Of a stretch of DNA of 64,000 bases, positions 37,806 through 47,956 are shown one piece after another. Each line of letters begins with the position of its first letter. Position 1 is the stretch's first letter. The notes beneath the pieces were generated by a model. That model was not told the origin of the DNA, made no database searches, and saw only the letters and a list, made by a program, of their open reading frames with translations. The DNA is from Streptomyces sp. SID486. GTDB taxonomy: Bacteria; Actinomycetota; Actinomycetes; Streptomycetales; Streptomycetaceae. Location: contig NZ_WWJT01000720.1 in the NCBI RefSeq assembly GCF_009865385.1, positions 1 through 64,000 on the forward strand, read 5' to 3'. The position numbers and the translations under genes are program-made.

Positions 37806-38429
37806 ATGCCACGCGTGTTCGTGCAGGGCAGTCCCGTCGGCCACTTCCCCCGGTACGCCCCCGAGGCCGGGCGCGGTGCGGTGCGCCGTATCACCGAGGT
37901 CGGCGAGGCGGTGCTGCACAAGCCGTGCCGGGACGTCACGGAGTTCGGGCCCGACCTCGCCGCGCTCGTCGACGACATGTTCCGCACCATGTACGTCGCG
38001 GACGGAGCGGGACTGGCGGCCAATCAGGTGGGGGTCGACCTGCGGTTGTTCGTGTACGACTGCCCCGATGACGACGGAGTCCGACATGTCGGGCACATCG
38101 TCAACCCGGTGCTCGAAACGCCCACGACTGAGCGACGACTGCTGGAGGAGGGTGAGGGCTGCCTGTCGGTGCCGGGCGCCGTGCTGGCCGTCCCCCGGCC
38201 GGACCGCGCCGTGGTGCGCGGGCAGGACAGGGACGGTAACTCCGTCGTCGTCGAGGGCACCGGATACTTCGCGCGGTGCCTGGCCCACGAGACCGACCAC
38301 ACCGACGGGCACGTCTACCTGGACCGGCTGTCGAAGCGGGACAGGAAGGACGCGTTGCGGCAGATGGCGGTCCGACGGGACGAGGTGCACGCCCGCCGGA
38401 CCGCCAAGGCCACCGCGTTCAGCGCCTGA
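37806..38429 (+). CDS. def: Peptide deformylase
   Basis: This 207-residue metalloenzyme removes the formyl group from nascent proteins. All three motifs are intact: '[10 protein letters not shown]' (motif 1), 'EGCLSVPG' (motif 2, Cys metal ligand) and '[11 protein letters not shown]' (motif 3, HExxH). ATG at 37806 follows GAAGGAGA with good spacing. The last codons and stop lie inside the first unit of a 19-base tandem array, so the C-terminal residues may vary between strains. Confidence 0.95.
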   Translation: MPRVFVQGSPVGHFPRYAPEAGRGAVRRITEVGEAVLHKPCRDVTEFGPDLAALVDDMFRTMYVADGAGLAANQVGVDLRLFVYDCPDDDGVRHVGHIVNPVLETPTTERRLLEEGEGCLSVPGAVLAVPRPDRAVVRGQDRDGNSVVVEGTGYFARCLAHETDHTDGHVYLDRLSKRDRKDALRQMAVRRDEVHARRTAKATAFSA

Positions 38430-38623
38430 CCGGACCTGCAACGCCTGACCGGACCCGCAACGCCTGACCGGCCCTTCGGCGCCTGGCCGGACCTTCGGCA
38501 CCTGGTCGGCTCCTCAGCACCCGGCCGGACCTTCGGCGCCTGGCCGGACCTTCGGCGCCTGGTCGGCTCCTCAGCACCCGGCCGGACCTTCGGCACCTGG
38601 TCGGCTCTTCGGTGCCTGGGCGG
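38423..38623. repeat. 19-bp tandem repeat, about 10.5 copies, starting inside the def stop region
   Basis: Units follow CGCCTGACCGGACCTGCAA and drift to CGCCTGGCCGGACCTTCGG and CACCTGGTCGGCTCCTCAG. The later units form a repeating two- or three-unit pattern. The first unit begins at 38423, six bases before the end of def, so the TGA of def is part of the repeat. No gene is encoded. Confidence 0.9.
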
Positions 38624-38652
38624 TCCCGTCAGGGCCGGCTCCCGGCGGCCGG

Positions 38653-39936
38653 TCACGCCTTCGGGGCCACCTTGCTCAGACCGTTGATGATGCGGTCCAT
38701 CGCGTCGCCGCCCGTGGGGTCGGTGAGGTTCGCGAGGAGCTTGAGGGTGAACTTCATCAGCACCGGGTGCGTCAGGCCGCGCTGGGCGGCGATCTGCATG
38801 ACCTTCGGGTTGCCGATGAGCTTCACGAAGGCGCGGCCCAGCGTGTAGTAGCCGCCGTAGGTGTCCTTGAGGACCTGCGGGTAGCGCTGGAGGGCGGTCT
38901 CGCGCTGGGCAGGCGTCGCGCGCGCGTGGGCCTGCACGATGACGTCGGCGGCGATCTGGCCGGATTCCATGGCGTAGGCGATGCCCTCGCCGTTGAAGGG
39001 GTTCACCAGGCCGCCGGCGTCGCCGACGAGCAGCAGCCCGCGCGTGTAGTGCGGCTGGCGGTTGAAGGCCATGGGGAGGGCGGCGCCGCGGATCGGGCCG
39101 GTCATGTTCTCCGGGGTGTAGCCCCAGTCCGCCGGCATGGACGCGCACCACGCCTTGAGGATCTCGCGCCAGTCCAGCTCCTTGAAGGAGGCGGAGGTGT
39201 TCAGCACGCCGAGCCCCACGTTGGACGTGCCGTCGCCCATGCCGAAGATCCAGCCGTAGCCGGGCAGCAGACGGTCCTGGGCGCCGCGGCGGTCCCACAG
39301 TTCCAGCCAGGACTCCAGGTAGTCGTCCTCGTGGCGCGGGGAGGTGAAGTAGGTGCGCACCGCGACGCCCATCGGGCGGTCCTCGCGGCGGTGCAGGCCC
39401 ATGCCGAGGGACAGCCGGGTGGAGTTGCCGTCGGCGGCGACGACGAGCGGCGCGTGGAAGGTGACCTCGCGCTTCTCCTCGCCGAGCTTGGCGGTGACGC
39501 CGGTGATGCGGCCGGTGCGGTCGTCGATGACGGGGCCGGAGACGTTGCAGCGCTCGTGGAGGCGGGCGCCGGCCTTCTGGGCGTTTCGGGCGAGCTGCTC
39601 GTCGAAGTCGTCGCGCTTGCGGACGAGTCCGTAGTTCGGGAAGGAGGCGAGATCCGGCCAGTCGAGCTGGAGGCGGGTGCCGCCGCCGACGATGCGCAGG
39701 CCCTTGTTGCGCAGCCAGCCGGCTTCCTCGGAGATGTCGATGCCCATGGCGACGAGCTGCTTGACCGCGCGCGGGGTGAGGCCGTCGCCGCAGACCTTCT
39801 CGCGCGGGAACTCGGTCTTCTCCAGGAGCAGGACGTCGAGGCCGGCCTTGGCGAGGTGGTACGCGGTCGTGGAGCCGGCTGGCCCCGCGCCCACGACGAT
39901 CACATCGGCGGTGTGGTCGGAGAGGGGCTCGGTCAC
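38653..39936 (-). CDS. Geranylgeranyl-reductase-family flavoprotein
   Basis: This 427-residue FAD enzyme probably saturates double bonds of a polyprenyl chain, most likely that of menaquinone. It has Rossmann 'VIVVGAGPAGSTTAYHLAKA', 'LLEKTEFPREKVCGDGLTPR' (family motif), 'LVVAADGNSTRLSLGMG' and 'GLLLVGDAGGLVNPFNGEGI' (second FAD motif). GTG at 39936 has GGGAGA 8 bases upstream. Streptomyces menaquinones carry partly reduced MK-9 side chains, and the locus lies close to menG and mqnC, which supports this role. Ring hydroxylases of other quinones share the fold. Confidence 0.88.
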   Translation of the reverse strand: MTEPLSDHTADVIVVGAGPAGSTTAYHLAKAGLDVLLLEKTEFPREKVCGDGLTPRAVKQLVAMGIDISEEAGWLRNKGLRIVGGGTRLQLDWPDLASFPNYGLVRKRDDFDEQLARNAQKAGARLHERCNVSGPVIDDRTGRITGVTAKLGEEKREVTFHAPLVVAADGNSTRLSLGMGLHRREDRPMGVAVRTYFTSPRHEDDYLESWLELWDRRGAQDRLLPGYGWIFGMGDGTSNVGLGVLNTSASFKELDWREILKAWCASMPADWGYTPENMTGPIRGAALPMAFNRQPHYTRGLLLVGDAGGLVNPFNGEGIAYAMESGQIAADVIVQAHARATPAQRETALQRYPQVLKDTYGGYYTLGRAFVKLIGNPKVMQIAAQRGLTHPVLMKFTLKLLANLTDPTGGDAMDRIINGLSKVAPKA

Positions 39937-40034
39937 GGCGGGATCTCCCCAGAGTTCGGAATCTGCGTGCCGACCGGCACTGGACATGGGCAGTCTATTC
40001 AGCAGAATTGATCAACCGGCTGAAGGGTTGCCCT

Positions 40035-40553
40035 GTGAACGGACCTCTCCCCGCGGTACGGCTGCGCGTCCCCACCCACGAGGACGCCGTCGCCTGGCAC
40101 CGGGTCTTCGACGACTCGGAGGTCATGCGGTTCTTCGGCGGCAGGCCGGCGACGCTGTCGTGCTACGAGGAACTCACCGCGCGCCAGCGGCGGCACGACG
40201 CCGAGCACGGGTTCTGCCTGTGGACCCTGCTGGACGAGTCCGGCGAGGTCGTCGGCTTCACCGGCGCGCAGCCGTGGCGGCCGGAGTGGGGTCCCGTGGG
40301 CGAGACGGAGATCGGCTGGCGGCTCGGACGGGCCCACTGGGGCCGGGGGTTCGCCACCGCGGCGGCACGGGAGACCCTCAGGCGGGTGCGGGCGGCCGGC
40401 GTACCGGGCGTGGTCGCGATGGTGCCGGCGGGCAACGAGCGGTCGGTCGCGGTGACCCGGCGGCTCGGTATGGAACGGGCGGAGACCTACACCCACCCCA
40501 CCCTGAACGAGCCCGCGCTCTGCTTCCGGCTCACCCTTGGTGACGCACGGTAG
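40035..40553 (+). CDS. GNAT-family N-acetyltransferase (RimJ/RimL-like)
   Basis: This 172-residue acetyltransferase has 'RLRVPTHEDAVAWHRVF' (typical start of RimJ/L-type GNATs), the acetyl-CoA loop in 'GRAHWGRGFATAAARETLR' and 'VPAGNERSVAVTRRLGME'. The acceptor is unknown. GTG at 40035 follows GAAGGG. It is divergent from the geranylgeranyl-reductase-like gene, with 98 bases between starts. Confidence 0.82.
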   Translation: MNGPLPAVRLRVPTHEDAVAWHRVFDDSEVMRFFGGRPATLSCYEELTARQRRHDAEHGFCLWTLLDESGEVVGFTGAQPWRPEWGPVGETEIGWRLGRAHWGRGFATAAARETLRRVRAAGVPGVVAMVPAGNERSVAVTRRLGMERAETYTHPTLNEPALCFRLTLGDAR

Positions 40554-40636
40554 TCGTCTGTCACGGAAAGACACCGACGCCTTCCCCGGCCCGCCGCCCG
40601 GGAGTTACCCTGCCAGTACCGCTGGGGGTGACATCT

Positions 40637-40981
40637 GTGCGTATAACACCCAAAACACCCGAAGTGCGCGTCCCTCGTCTGGTCGGCCTCATGGCCGTGG
40701 ACGCGCGCGAAACGGCCCGGGCGCAGGGCCTGTTCGTCAACGCGCCGGACCGCCCGGACTTCGCTCTCGCCGTCGTCGACCACGTCGTACGCCAGTACCC
40801 GCAGCCCGGTGCCGAGGTGCCGCGGGAATCGATGGTGTACGTGTGGTTCGACTTCGGGGAGGGCGAGGGCGGCGGGGGCGTGCGCGAACCGCGCATCCCG
40901 GCACCGCCCGGAGGGGGGCTGCAACGGGAGCTGGACCAGCCCGGTGATCCGTACGCGGTGGCCGGGTTCAGCTCGCCTTGA
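40637..40981 (+). CDS. Small PASTA-domain protein
   Basis: This 114-residue protein has one PASTA-like unit (about 10-80): '[20 protein letters not shown]', '[20 protein letters not shown]'. It has no signal peptide or membrane helix, so it is probably cytosolic, unlike PASTA kinases. The tail is Gly/Glu/Pro-rich. GTG at 40637 follows GGGGGTGA; a GTG at 40628 is too close to that site. Its 3' end overlaps menG convergently by 14 bases. Confidence 0.75.
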   Translation: MRITPKTPEVRVPRLVGLMAVDARETARAQGLFVNAPDRPDFALAVVDHVVRQYPQPGAEVPRESMVYVWFDFGEGEGGGGVREPRIPAPPGGGLQRELDQPGDPYAVAGFSSP

Positions 40982-41663
40982 AACCGCGGTGCAGCGCGAC
41001 CACTCCGCCGGTGAGGTTGCGCCAGGCCACCTTCGACCAGCCCGCCCCGCGCAGCCGTTCGGCGAGCGCGGGCTGGTCGGGCCAGGCCCGGATGGACTCG
41101 GCGAGGTAGACGTACGCGTCCGGGTTCGAGGACACCGCGCGCGCGACCGGCGGCAGCGCCCGCATCAGGTACTCGGTGTAGACGGTGCGGAACGGCGCCC
41201 ACGTCGGGTGGGAGAACTCGCAGATCACCACGCGCCCGCCGGGCCGGGTGACGCGGTGCATCTCCCGCAGGGCCGCGTCCGTGTCCTGCACGTTGCGCAG
41301 CCCGAAGGAGATCGTCACCGCGTCGAAGGTGTCGTCCTTGAAGGGGAGCTTCGTCGCGTCGCCCGCGGTGAACGGCAGCCAGGTGTGCTTCTTCTTGCCG
41401 ACCTGGAGCATCCCGAGGGAGAAGTCGCAGGGGACGACGTACGCGCCCGTCCGTGCGAAGGGCAGTGAGGAGGTGGCCGTACCGGCGGCGAGGTCGAGGA
41501 TCTTCTGCGCGGGGCGCGCGTCGACCGCCGTCGCCACCTCCTTGCGCCAGCGCCGGTCCTGGCCGAGCGACAGCACGTCGTTCGTCAGGTCGTACCGTTC
41601 CGCCACGTCGTCGAACATCGAGGCGACTTCGTGCGGCTGCTTGTTCAGGGAGGCGCGGGTCAC
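40968..41663 (-). CDS. menG: Demethylmenaquinone methyltransferase
   Basis: This 231-residue SAM-dependent C-methyltransferase (UbiE/MenG family) makes the last step of menaquinone synthesis. It has '[20 protein letters not shown]' (UbiE signature), '[13 protein letters not shown]' (SAM motif I), '[19 protein letters not shown]' and '[13 protein letters not shown]'. GTG at 41663 begins right before the conserved '[13 protein letters not shown]'. The preceding gene on this strand encodes the degenerate amidohydrolase. Confidence 0.95.
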   Translation of the reverse strand: MTRASLNKQPHEVASMFDDVAERYDLTNDVLSLGQDRRWRKEVATAVDARPAQKILDLAAGTATSSLPFARTGAYVVPCDFSLGMLQVGKKKHTWLPFTAGDATKLPFKDDTFDAVTISFGLRNVQDTDAALREMHRVTRPGGRVVICEFSHPTWAPFRTVYTEYLMRALPPVARAVSSNPDAYVYLAESIRAWPDQPALAERLRGAGWSKVAWRNLTGGVVALHRGFKAS

Positions 41664-41704
41664 CCGCCCATTCTTGCAGCCCGGATTCCCCGCCGGAGGG
41701 AGGG

Positions 41705-42304
41705 TCACCGGCGGCGGAACACCAGCCGTCCGCCGATCACGGTCGCCACGCAGGTCCCGGCACCGAGCCGGACCAGTTCCGCGCGGTCCGCGACGTCGAA
41801 CACGGCGAACCGGGCGGGACCACCCGGCACCAGCCCCGGCAGCAGGATCAGCGGGACCGGGGACAGCGCCGCAGGGCCCGGCGGACCGTCCGGCCGCCGC
41901 CCCACCGCCAGACCGGCCCGGCGCACCGCGTCGATCGCGGCACGCGACCGCAGTTCACCGGCGACCGCCACCGTGCCGTGCGCCAGCAGCCGTTGGACCC
42001 CGCGCCGCGCGCTCGCGCCGAGGCGGGCCGGGTCGCCGCGGAAGATCTCCCGTGCCCGTTCCCCGGTGATGGGCTCGGTGCCGAAGGTGTCGGCCTCGCG
42101 CGGGTCGGGGTGGTACGTGCCCTCCAGCAGCTCCGGCCCGTACGGGTTGAGCAGACCCGGCGTCAGGATGCCGGGCCAGCGCCGCACCCGCGCACCGGGA
42201 CGTGCGCCGGCGAGTTCCTCGTACGGGCCGACGGCGGCGACGGTCGCCCCGTCGGCCAGGACCGCCGTCCCGGGGGACCGTTCGGCGACGTGAAGTGTCA
42301 GCAC
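41705..42304 (-). CDS. Short degenerate amidohydrolase-like protein next to mqnC
   Basis: This 199-residue protein looks like the small beta-sandwich and first barrel strands of an imidazolonepropionase-type amidohydrolase. Features are '[13 protein letters not shown]', '[20 protein letters not shown]' and the terminal '[16 protein letters not shown]'. Where active enzymes have PGL(V/I)N-x-HxH, this has [10 protein letters not shown]: the metal-binding His pair is absent and about 200 residues of barrel are missing. It starts 17 bases after mqnC, so it is cotranscribed. It may be a non-catalytic partner or a shrinking paralogue. Confidence 0.75.
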   Translation of the reverse strand: MLTLHVAERSPGTAVLADGATVAAVGPYEELAGARPGARVRRWPGILTPGLLNPYGPELLEGTYHPDPREADTFGTEPITGERAREIFRGDPARLGASARRGVQRLLAHGTVAVAGELRSRAAIDAVRRAGLAVGRRPDGPPGPAALSPVPLILLPGLVPGGPARFAVFDVADRAELVRLGAGTCVATVIGGRLVFRRR

Positions 42305-42321
42305 GGGACCTCTGGTCGGCT

Positions 42322-43521
42322 CTAGTTCGACGCGAGCAGCTTCAGCTCGGGGTGGGCGGTGCCGCCCGCGATGGCGGTGGAGGAGATGTGCGAGGCCACG
42401 CGGTCGTCGGCGGGGTCGTTCGCCGGGTCGTCGTGCACGACGAGGTGCTCGTACGTCGTCGAGCGCTGCGCCGGGACACGGCCCGCCTTGCGGATCAGGT
42501 CGATGATCTCCAGGCGGTTGGAGCGGTGCTTGGCACCGGCCGAGGAGACCACGTTCTCCTCCAGCATGATCGAGCCGAGGTCGTCGGCGCCGTAGTGCAG
42601 GGAGAGCTGGCCGACCTCCTTGCCGGTGGTGAGCCAGGAGCCCTGGATGTGCCGGACGTTGTCCAGGAAGAGGCGGGCGATGGCGATCATGCGGAGGTAC
42701 TCGAAGAGCGTCGCCTGGGTGCGGCCCTTCAGGTGGTTGTTCTCGGGCTGGTAGGTGTACGGGATGAAGGCGCGGAAGCCGCCCGTACGGTCCTGCACGT
42801 CCCGGATCATCCGCAGGTGCTCGATGCGCTCGGCGTTGGTCTCGCCGGTGCCCATGAGCATGGTGGAGGTGGACTCCACGCCCAGCCGGTGCGCGGCCTC
42901 CATGATCTCCAGCCAGCGCTCACCGCTCTCCTTGAGGGGCGCGATGGCCTTGCGGGGGCGCGCGGGCAGGAGTTCCGCGCCGGCGCCGGCGAAGGAGTCC
43001 AGGCCCGCCTCGTGGATGCGGGTGATGGCCTCCTCGACCGTGACCCCGCTGATCCGGGCCATGTGCTCGACCTCGGACGCGCCCAGCGAGTGGATCACCA
43101 GCTGCGGGAAGGCGTCCTTGATGGCCTTGAAGTGCTTCTCGTAGTACTCGACGCCGTAGTCCGGGTGGTGGCCGCCCTGGAACATGATCTGGGTGCCGCC
43201 CAGCTCGACGGTCTCCGCGCAGCGGCGCAGGATGTCGTCGAGATCGCGGGCCCATCCCTTCGCGGTGTCCTTGGGAGCCGCGTAGAAGGCGCAGAACTTG
43301 CACGCCGTGACACACACGTTCGTGTAGTTGATGTTGCGCTCGATGATGTACGTGGCGATGTGCTCGGTGCCCGCGTACATGCGGCGCCGTACGGCGTCGG
43401 CGGCGGCGCCCAGGGCGTGCAGGGGCGCGTCGCGGTAGAGGTCGAGAGCCTCTTCCGGGGTGATCCGCCCACCGGCAGCGGCGCGGTCGAGGACAGACTG
43501 GAGGTCGGCCTGCTCTGTCAC
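42322..43521 (-). CDS. mqnC: Dehypoxanthine futalosine cyclase (cyclic DHFL synthase)
   Basis: This 399-residue radical SAM enzyme cyclises dehypoxanthine futalosine in the futalosine menaquinone pathway. The cluster motif C-x3-C-x2-C is in 'CVTACKFCAF', with 'INYTNVC' just before. 'MFQGGHHPDYGVEYYE', 'HSLGASEVEHMARISG' and 'STMLMGTGET' are the MqnC hallmarks. GTG at 43521 follows AAAGGGA. It is paralogous to MqnE in this window, with which it shares the barrel layout. Confidence 0.96.
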   Translation of the reverse strand: MTEQADLQSVLDRAAAGGRITPEEALDLYRDAPLHALGAAADAVRRRMYAGTEHIATYIIERNINYTNVCVTACKFCAFYAAPKDTAKGWARDLDDILRRCAETVELGGTQIMFQGGHHPDYGVEYYEKHFKAIKDAFPQLVIHSLGASEVEHMARISGVTVEEAITRIHEAGLDSFAGAGAELLPARPRKAIAPLKESGERWLEIMEAAHRLGVESTSTMLMGTGETNAERIEHLRMIRDVQDRTGGFRAFIPYTYQPENNHLKGRTQATLFEYLRMIAIARLFLDNVRHIQGSWLTTGKEVGQLSLHYGADDLGSIMLEENVVSSAGAKHRSNRLEIIDLIRKAGRVPAQRSTTYEHLVVHDDPANDPADDRVASHISSTAIAGGTAHPELKLLASN

Positions 43522-43592
43522 CAGGGCGTCCCTTTCGTCAAGGGTGTGGACGGACCGAACCAGCCTACGCCAGCCGTTTCCCACCGAAGACG

Positions 43593-44450
43593 TCAGGCCG
43601 TGTACCCGCCGACGAGCAGCCCGGCGAGGGTGCCGGCCAGCAGGAACGGGCCGAAGGGTACGGCCGTCCTGCGGCCCGCCCGGCGCGCGAGCACGAGCGC
43701 GCCGCCGTAGAGGGCGCCGAGCAGGAAGGCGGCGAAGGTGCCGAGCAGCACGGTGGGCCAGCCGTACCAGCCGAGTACGGCGCCGGCCCCCACGGCCAGC
43801 TTCACGTCGCCGAAGCCCATGCCGCCCGGGTTGATGCGGTACAGCAGGTGGTAACCGGCGCCGAGCGCGAGGGCGCCGTAGAGCGCGGTGCGCCAGTGGC
43901 CGGCGTGTTCGGGGAGCAGGGCGGTGAAGCCGAGCAGGGCTAGGGCGGTGGCGGCGAGCGGCAGGGTCAGCGGGTCGGGCAGCCGCTGCACTCGGAGGTC
44001 CACGGCGGAGAGCAGCACGCCGACGGGCGCGAGCAGCAGCCAGACCGCCAGTTCGGGCCGGGTGCCGGTGGCGGCGGCGAGGGCGGCGCAGACGAGCGCG
44101 GTGACGGTGGCGCAGAGAGCGGTGGAGGAGACGGGTGCGGGGGCGGAGACGGGGGGCGCGGGGTCCGGCACCGCGGGGCCGCCCGGCCGGGACGGCGCGC
44201 CGACGGGTGCCCTGCCGCCGGGTGTTCCGCCGGCCCGTGCCCCGCCGCGCGCGCACTCCCGGCACACCGACCGGCCCAGCCAGCCGCGCAGCGGATGGCC
44301 GTCGGGGCAGCGATCGCGCCAGGGCTGGCCGGAGGGGACGGTGAAGCGGTAGGCGGCGCGCGGCAGCAGCGTGCCCGTCAGCGCGCCCCACACCGTGCCG
44401 ACGAGCACCAGCAGTCCCGTGGTCACCCCTCCCACGCCCTCCACCCCCAT
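43593..44450 (-). CDS. A24-type prepilin peptidase
   Basis: This 285-residue membrane aspartyl peptidase would process type IV pilin-like precursors. Catalytic Asp residues are in 'AVDLRVQRLPDPLTLP' and 'GGMGFGDVKLAVG' (GxGD). There are about seven hydrophobic helices. An N-terminal segment with 'DRCPDGHPLRGWLGRSVCREC' holds a Cys pair resembling the zinc/methylase part, reduced. The ATG at 44450 lacks a clear ribosome site; a GTG at 44426 follows GGGAGGG. No pilin genes are adjacent. Confidence 0.85.
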   Translation of the reverse strand: MGVEGVGGVTTGLLVLVGTVWGALTGTLLPRAAYRFTVPSGQPWRDRCPDGHPLRGWLGRSVCRECARGGARAGGTPGGRAPVGAPSRPGGPAVPDPAPPVSAPAPVSSTALCATVTALVCAALAAATGTRPELAVWLLLAPVGVLLSAVDLRVQRLPDPLTLPLAATALALLGFTALLPEHAGHWRTALYGALALGAGYHLLYRINPGGMGFGDVKLAVGAGAVLGWYGWPTVLLGTFAAFLLGALYGGALVLARRAGRRTAVPFGPFLLAGTLAGLLVGGYTA

Positions 44451-44491
44451 CCGTGTGCGCCGACGCTCACAGTAGTGACGACGTGGCCTTT

Positions 44492-44700
44492 GGGGGGCCG
44501 GGTGTGTGAACAGGGGGCGGAGCCTGGGGGGCCGGGTGCGAACAAGGGGCGGAGCCTGGGGGGCCGGGTGTGTGAACAAGGGGTGGGGCCCTCGAGGGGC
44601 CGAGTGTGCGAACAGGGGGCGGAGCCCTGCGGGGGGCCGAGTGTGCGAACAAGGGGCGGGGCCTGCGGGGCCGGGTGTGTGAACAGGGGCGGTAGGGGGC
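44492..44700. repeat. Tandem array of about six units, 33-37 bp, between kinase and prepilin peptidase genes
   Basis: Each unit reads roughly GGCCGGGTGTGTGAACAGGGGGCGGAGCCTGGGG; unit starts are near 44497, 44530, 44562, 44598, 44635 and 44669. The array ends three bases before the stop codon of the kinase gene. It encodes only repetitive peptides ('VRTLGPSRAPPLVHT'), so I treat it as non-coding. Confidence 0.85.
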
Positions 44701-44703
44701 GGC

Positions 44704-46530
44704 CTAGGGCACTCGTGACATCCGGGAGGTCGGGTTGCCCTCCGCGGCGCTGTCGGAGGTGTACGTCAGGTCGTCGCCGGCCGGCGTCAACTCCACCTGG
44801 TGCGGGGCCGGGTCGCAGCCGGCGTGGTTTCCGGCGGCACCGACCGAGGTCGCGAGGAGCCGGGTACCGGTCACCTTCTTCAAGGTGAGGATGTCGGTGC
44901 ACACGGCACCGATCTGGTCGGTCTGCCGCAGCCGTCCCAGTTCCCCGCCCACGGCGGTCTGACGGACGGTGACGCGGAAGGTGCCCATGGGCAGGGTGCC
45001 GTCGAGGCCGGTGGCCCGGCCCTCCCAGGTGCCGAGATAGCGGTCCGGGATCGCGCCGGGCCCGGCTCCGGTGGGGGGACGTCCCGAGGGGGAACCGCTC
45101 GCTCCGGGGCCGTCGCTGGTGGCACCGTCGGCGGGGAGATCCCCCGTTGCGGGGCTGCCGGTGGTCGCCCCGGGTGCCGGGGACCAGGCCGGTGCGCCGC
45201 CCGCCTCGTCGTCCGCGCCGCCCCCGGCCCAGGGCCGTATCAGGGCGCCGAGCCCCACGGACACCACGGCCAGCGCACCGGCGACCGCCAGTACGACCGT
45301 GCAGCTCACGCGGCGTCCCCGGCCGTTCTCCGCCGGTGCGGAGCCCGCCGCCACGCTGACGGAGACCCGGCCGGGCGGCGGCACGTCCCGCGGCCCGGGC
45401 ACGAAGGCCGGCCCACCGGGAACCACACCGTGCTCCCCGACGGTCCATCCGCCGGGACCACCGCCGGGAACCCCGTGTGCCCCGACGGCCGCCCCGCCTT
45501 CGTGGCCACCGGCAACCCCGTGTGCCCCGACGGCCGCTCCGCCGTCGTGGGCGCCGGGAACGCCGGAACCCGGTCCCGGCGCCCCGCCCCCCGAAAGGCT
45601 GCTGAACGGGACCGGTCCGGAGCGTGCCGTCTCCCCGGTGTCCAGGTTGAGCAGGCGTACGGCGCTGCGGCTGACCTGTTCCACCAGGGTGCCCGGCAGC
45701 CAGCCGCCCGCGACCAGGCGGGCGGCGCCCCCGGGGGCGAGCCGCCGGCTCACCTCGGCGGGGCCGGGCCGGGCCGCCGGGTCCTTGGCCAGGCAGGCCC
45801 GGGCCACCTCCCGCGCCTCGCCGGTGAGGGCACCGAGTTCCGGTTCCTCGTGGACGACCTTGTACAGCAGCGCGGCCGAGGAGTCCCCGCGGAAGGGCGG
45901 CTCACCGGTGGCCGCGTAAGCGAGGACGGCGCCGAGGGAGAAGACGTCGGCGGCGCCGGTGACGCCCTCGCCGAGGATCTGCTCGGGCGCCATGTAGCCC
46001 GGGGAGCCGACCGAGACGCCGGTGGAGGTCAGTGACGCCGTGCCGGCCATGGCGCGCGCGATGCCGAAGTCGATCAGCAGCGGCCCGTCCAGGGTCAGCA
46101 GGACGTTGGACGGCTTCACGTCCCGGTGGACGAGGCCCAGTTCGTGGACGGCCGTCAACGCCTCGGCGAGGCCGGCGCCGAGGGCCCGTACGGTGTGCGC
46201 GGGCAGCGGGCCGCCGTCGGTGACGGCCGCCGCGAGGGAGGGACCGGCCGCGTAGGCCGTGGCGACCCAGGGCACGGCGGCCTCGGGGTCCGCGTCGAGG
46301 ACGGGCGCGGTCCAGGCGCCGCCGACCCGCCGCGCCGCCTCCACCTCACGCCGGAAACGGGCGCGGAACTCCTCGTCCAGCGCGAAGTGCGGGTGGACGA
46401 TCTTCACGGCGACCGTACGGCCGCCCGCACTGCGGCCGAGGTAGACCCGGCCCATGCCACCCGAGCCGAGCCGGCCGAGCAGCCGGTACGGCCCGACGGT
46501 GGCCGGCTCGTCGACTTCCAGCGGCTGCAT
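44704..46530 (-). CDS. Membrane Ser/Thr protein kinase with extracellular C-terminal domain
   Basis: This 608-residue Hanks-type kinase has a kinase domain (about 15-270): 'LLGRLGSGGMGRVYLG', 'VAVKIVHPHF', 'LVHRDVKPSNVLL', 'LIDFGIARAM' and 'GSPGYMAPEQI'. A Gly/His/Ala-rich linker (about 345-405) contains two near copies of GGAAVGAHGV. One membrane helix follows (about 425-450), then a Pro/Ser/Thr linker and an extracellular domain of about 120 residues with a Cys pair. The ectodomain has no PASTA repeats and is not recognised. ATG at 46530 follows GGAGAAGG. Confidence 0.9.
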   Translation of the reverse strand: MQPLEVDEPATVGPYRLLGRLGSGGMGRVYLGRSAGGRTVAVKIVHPHFALDEEFRARFRREVEAARRVGGAWTAPVLDADPEAAVPWVATAYAAGPSLAAAVTDGGPLPAHTVRALGAGLAEALTAVHELGLVHRDVKPSNVLLTLDGPLLIDFGIARAMAGTASLTSTGVSVGSPGYMAPEQILGEGVTGAADVFSLGAVLAYAATGEPPFRGDSSAALLYKVVHEEPELGALTGEAREVARACLAKDPAARPGPAEVSRRLAPGGAARLVAGGWLPGTLVEQVSRSAVRLLNLDTGETARSGPVPFSSLSGGGAPGPGSGVPGAHDGGAAVGAHGVAGGHEGGAAVGAHGVPGGGPGGWTVGEHGVVPGGPAFVPGPRDVPPPGRVSVSVAAGSAPAENGRGRRVSCTVVLAVAGALAVVSVGLGALIRPWAGGGADDEAGGAPAWSPAPGATTGSPATGDLPADGATSDGPGASGSPSGRPPTGAGPGAIPDRYLGTWEGRATGLDGTLPMGTFRVTVRQTAVGGELGRLRQTDQIGAVCTDILTLKKVTGTRLLATSVGAAGNHAGCDPAPHQVELTPAGDDLTYTSDSAAEGNPTSRMSRVP

Positions 46531-46582
46531 GGCGCACCTTCTCCCCCCGACGCCCGATGCACAGCAGCGTAGTGACAAGGGG

Positions 46583-47440
<858 letters not shown>

Positions 47441-47533
47441 CTAGACCCCGTCCTGTACGGTGCGAGGACCGACCCCGCCACCAAACGGGCTAGCGAGGGT
47501 TCAAACATCCGGGTGACGTGATCTTGATCCCTC

Positions 47534-47561
47534 TTGCTTTCGGCTGCCTACATGCTAGGCT
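47534..47561 (+). promoter_or_regulatory. Probable vegetative promoter of the cold-shock gene
   Basis: TTGCTT at 47534-47539 and TAGGCT at 47556-47561 are separated by 16 bases. This would give a leader of about 150 bases before the cold-shock ATG, as is normal for csp genes, whose long leader is a temperature-sensitive structure. Confidence 0.55.
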
Positions 47562-47717
47562 CGCCGCAAGTTGCAGTTTGGTTTCCCTTGCAGTACAGAG
47601 CCTGCGGAGCATGTGACCGCGGGCTCTCGTCGTTTTCAGACGAATGCAGTTGTGCAGCACCGTTTCGCACGTGCAGGTTCTGGAGCAGGGCAACCCTTTT
47701 GAGCCCAAGGAGGGCTT

Positions 47718-47921
47718 ATGGCTACCGGAACCGTTAAGTGGTTCAACGCCGAAAAGGGCTTTGGCTTCATCGCCCAGGAGGGCGGCGGCCCCGACGTCTT
47801 CGTTCACTACTCCGCGATCAACGCCACCGGCTTCCGCTCCCTCGAGGAGAACCAGCAGGTGACCTTCGATGTGACCCAGGGCCCGAAGGGTCCTCAGGCG
47901 GAGAACGTCTCCCCCGCCTGA
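47718..47921 (+). CDS. CspA-family cold-shock protein
   Basis: This 67-residue single-stranded nucleic acid binder and RNA chaperone has a five-strand OB fold, with RNP1 'KGFGFIAQ' and RNP2 'VFVHYSAI'. ATG at 47718 follows AAGGAGGG. It is transcribed away from mqnA. Confidence 0.96.
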   Translation: MATGTVKWFNAEKGFGFIAQEGGGPDVFVHYSAINATGFRSLEENQQVTFDVTQGPKGPQAENVSPA

Positions 47922-47956
47922 TCACTGCCTGATCGCAGAACCTGAGTGCAGTACCC

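Noticed and set aside
44492..44700. Repeat-encoded peptide frame ('VRTLGPSRAPPLVHT' repeats) as a small repetitive protein
   Set aside because: No convincing start with ribosome site, unit lengths not multiples of three, and frames shift between units.
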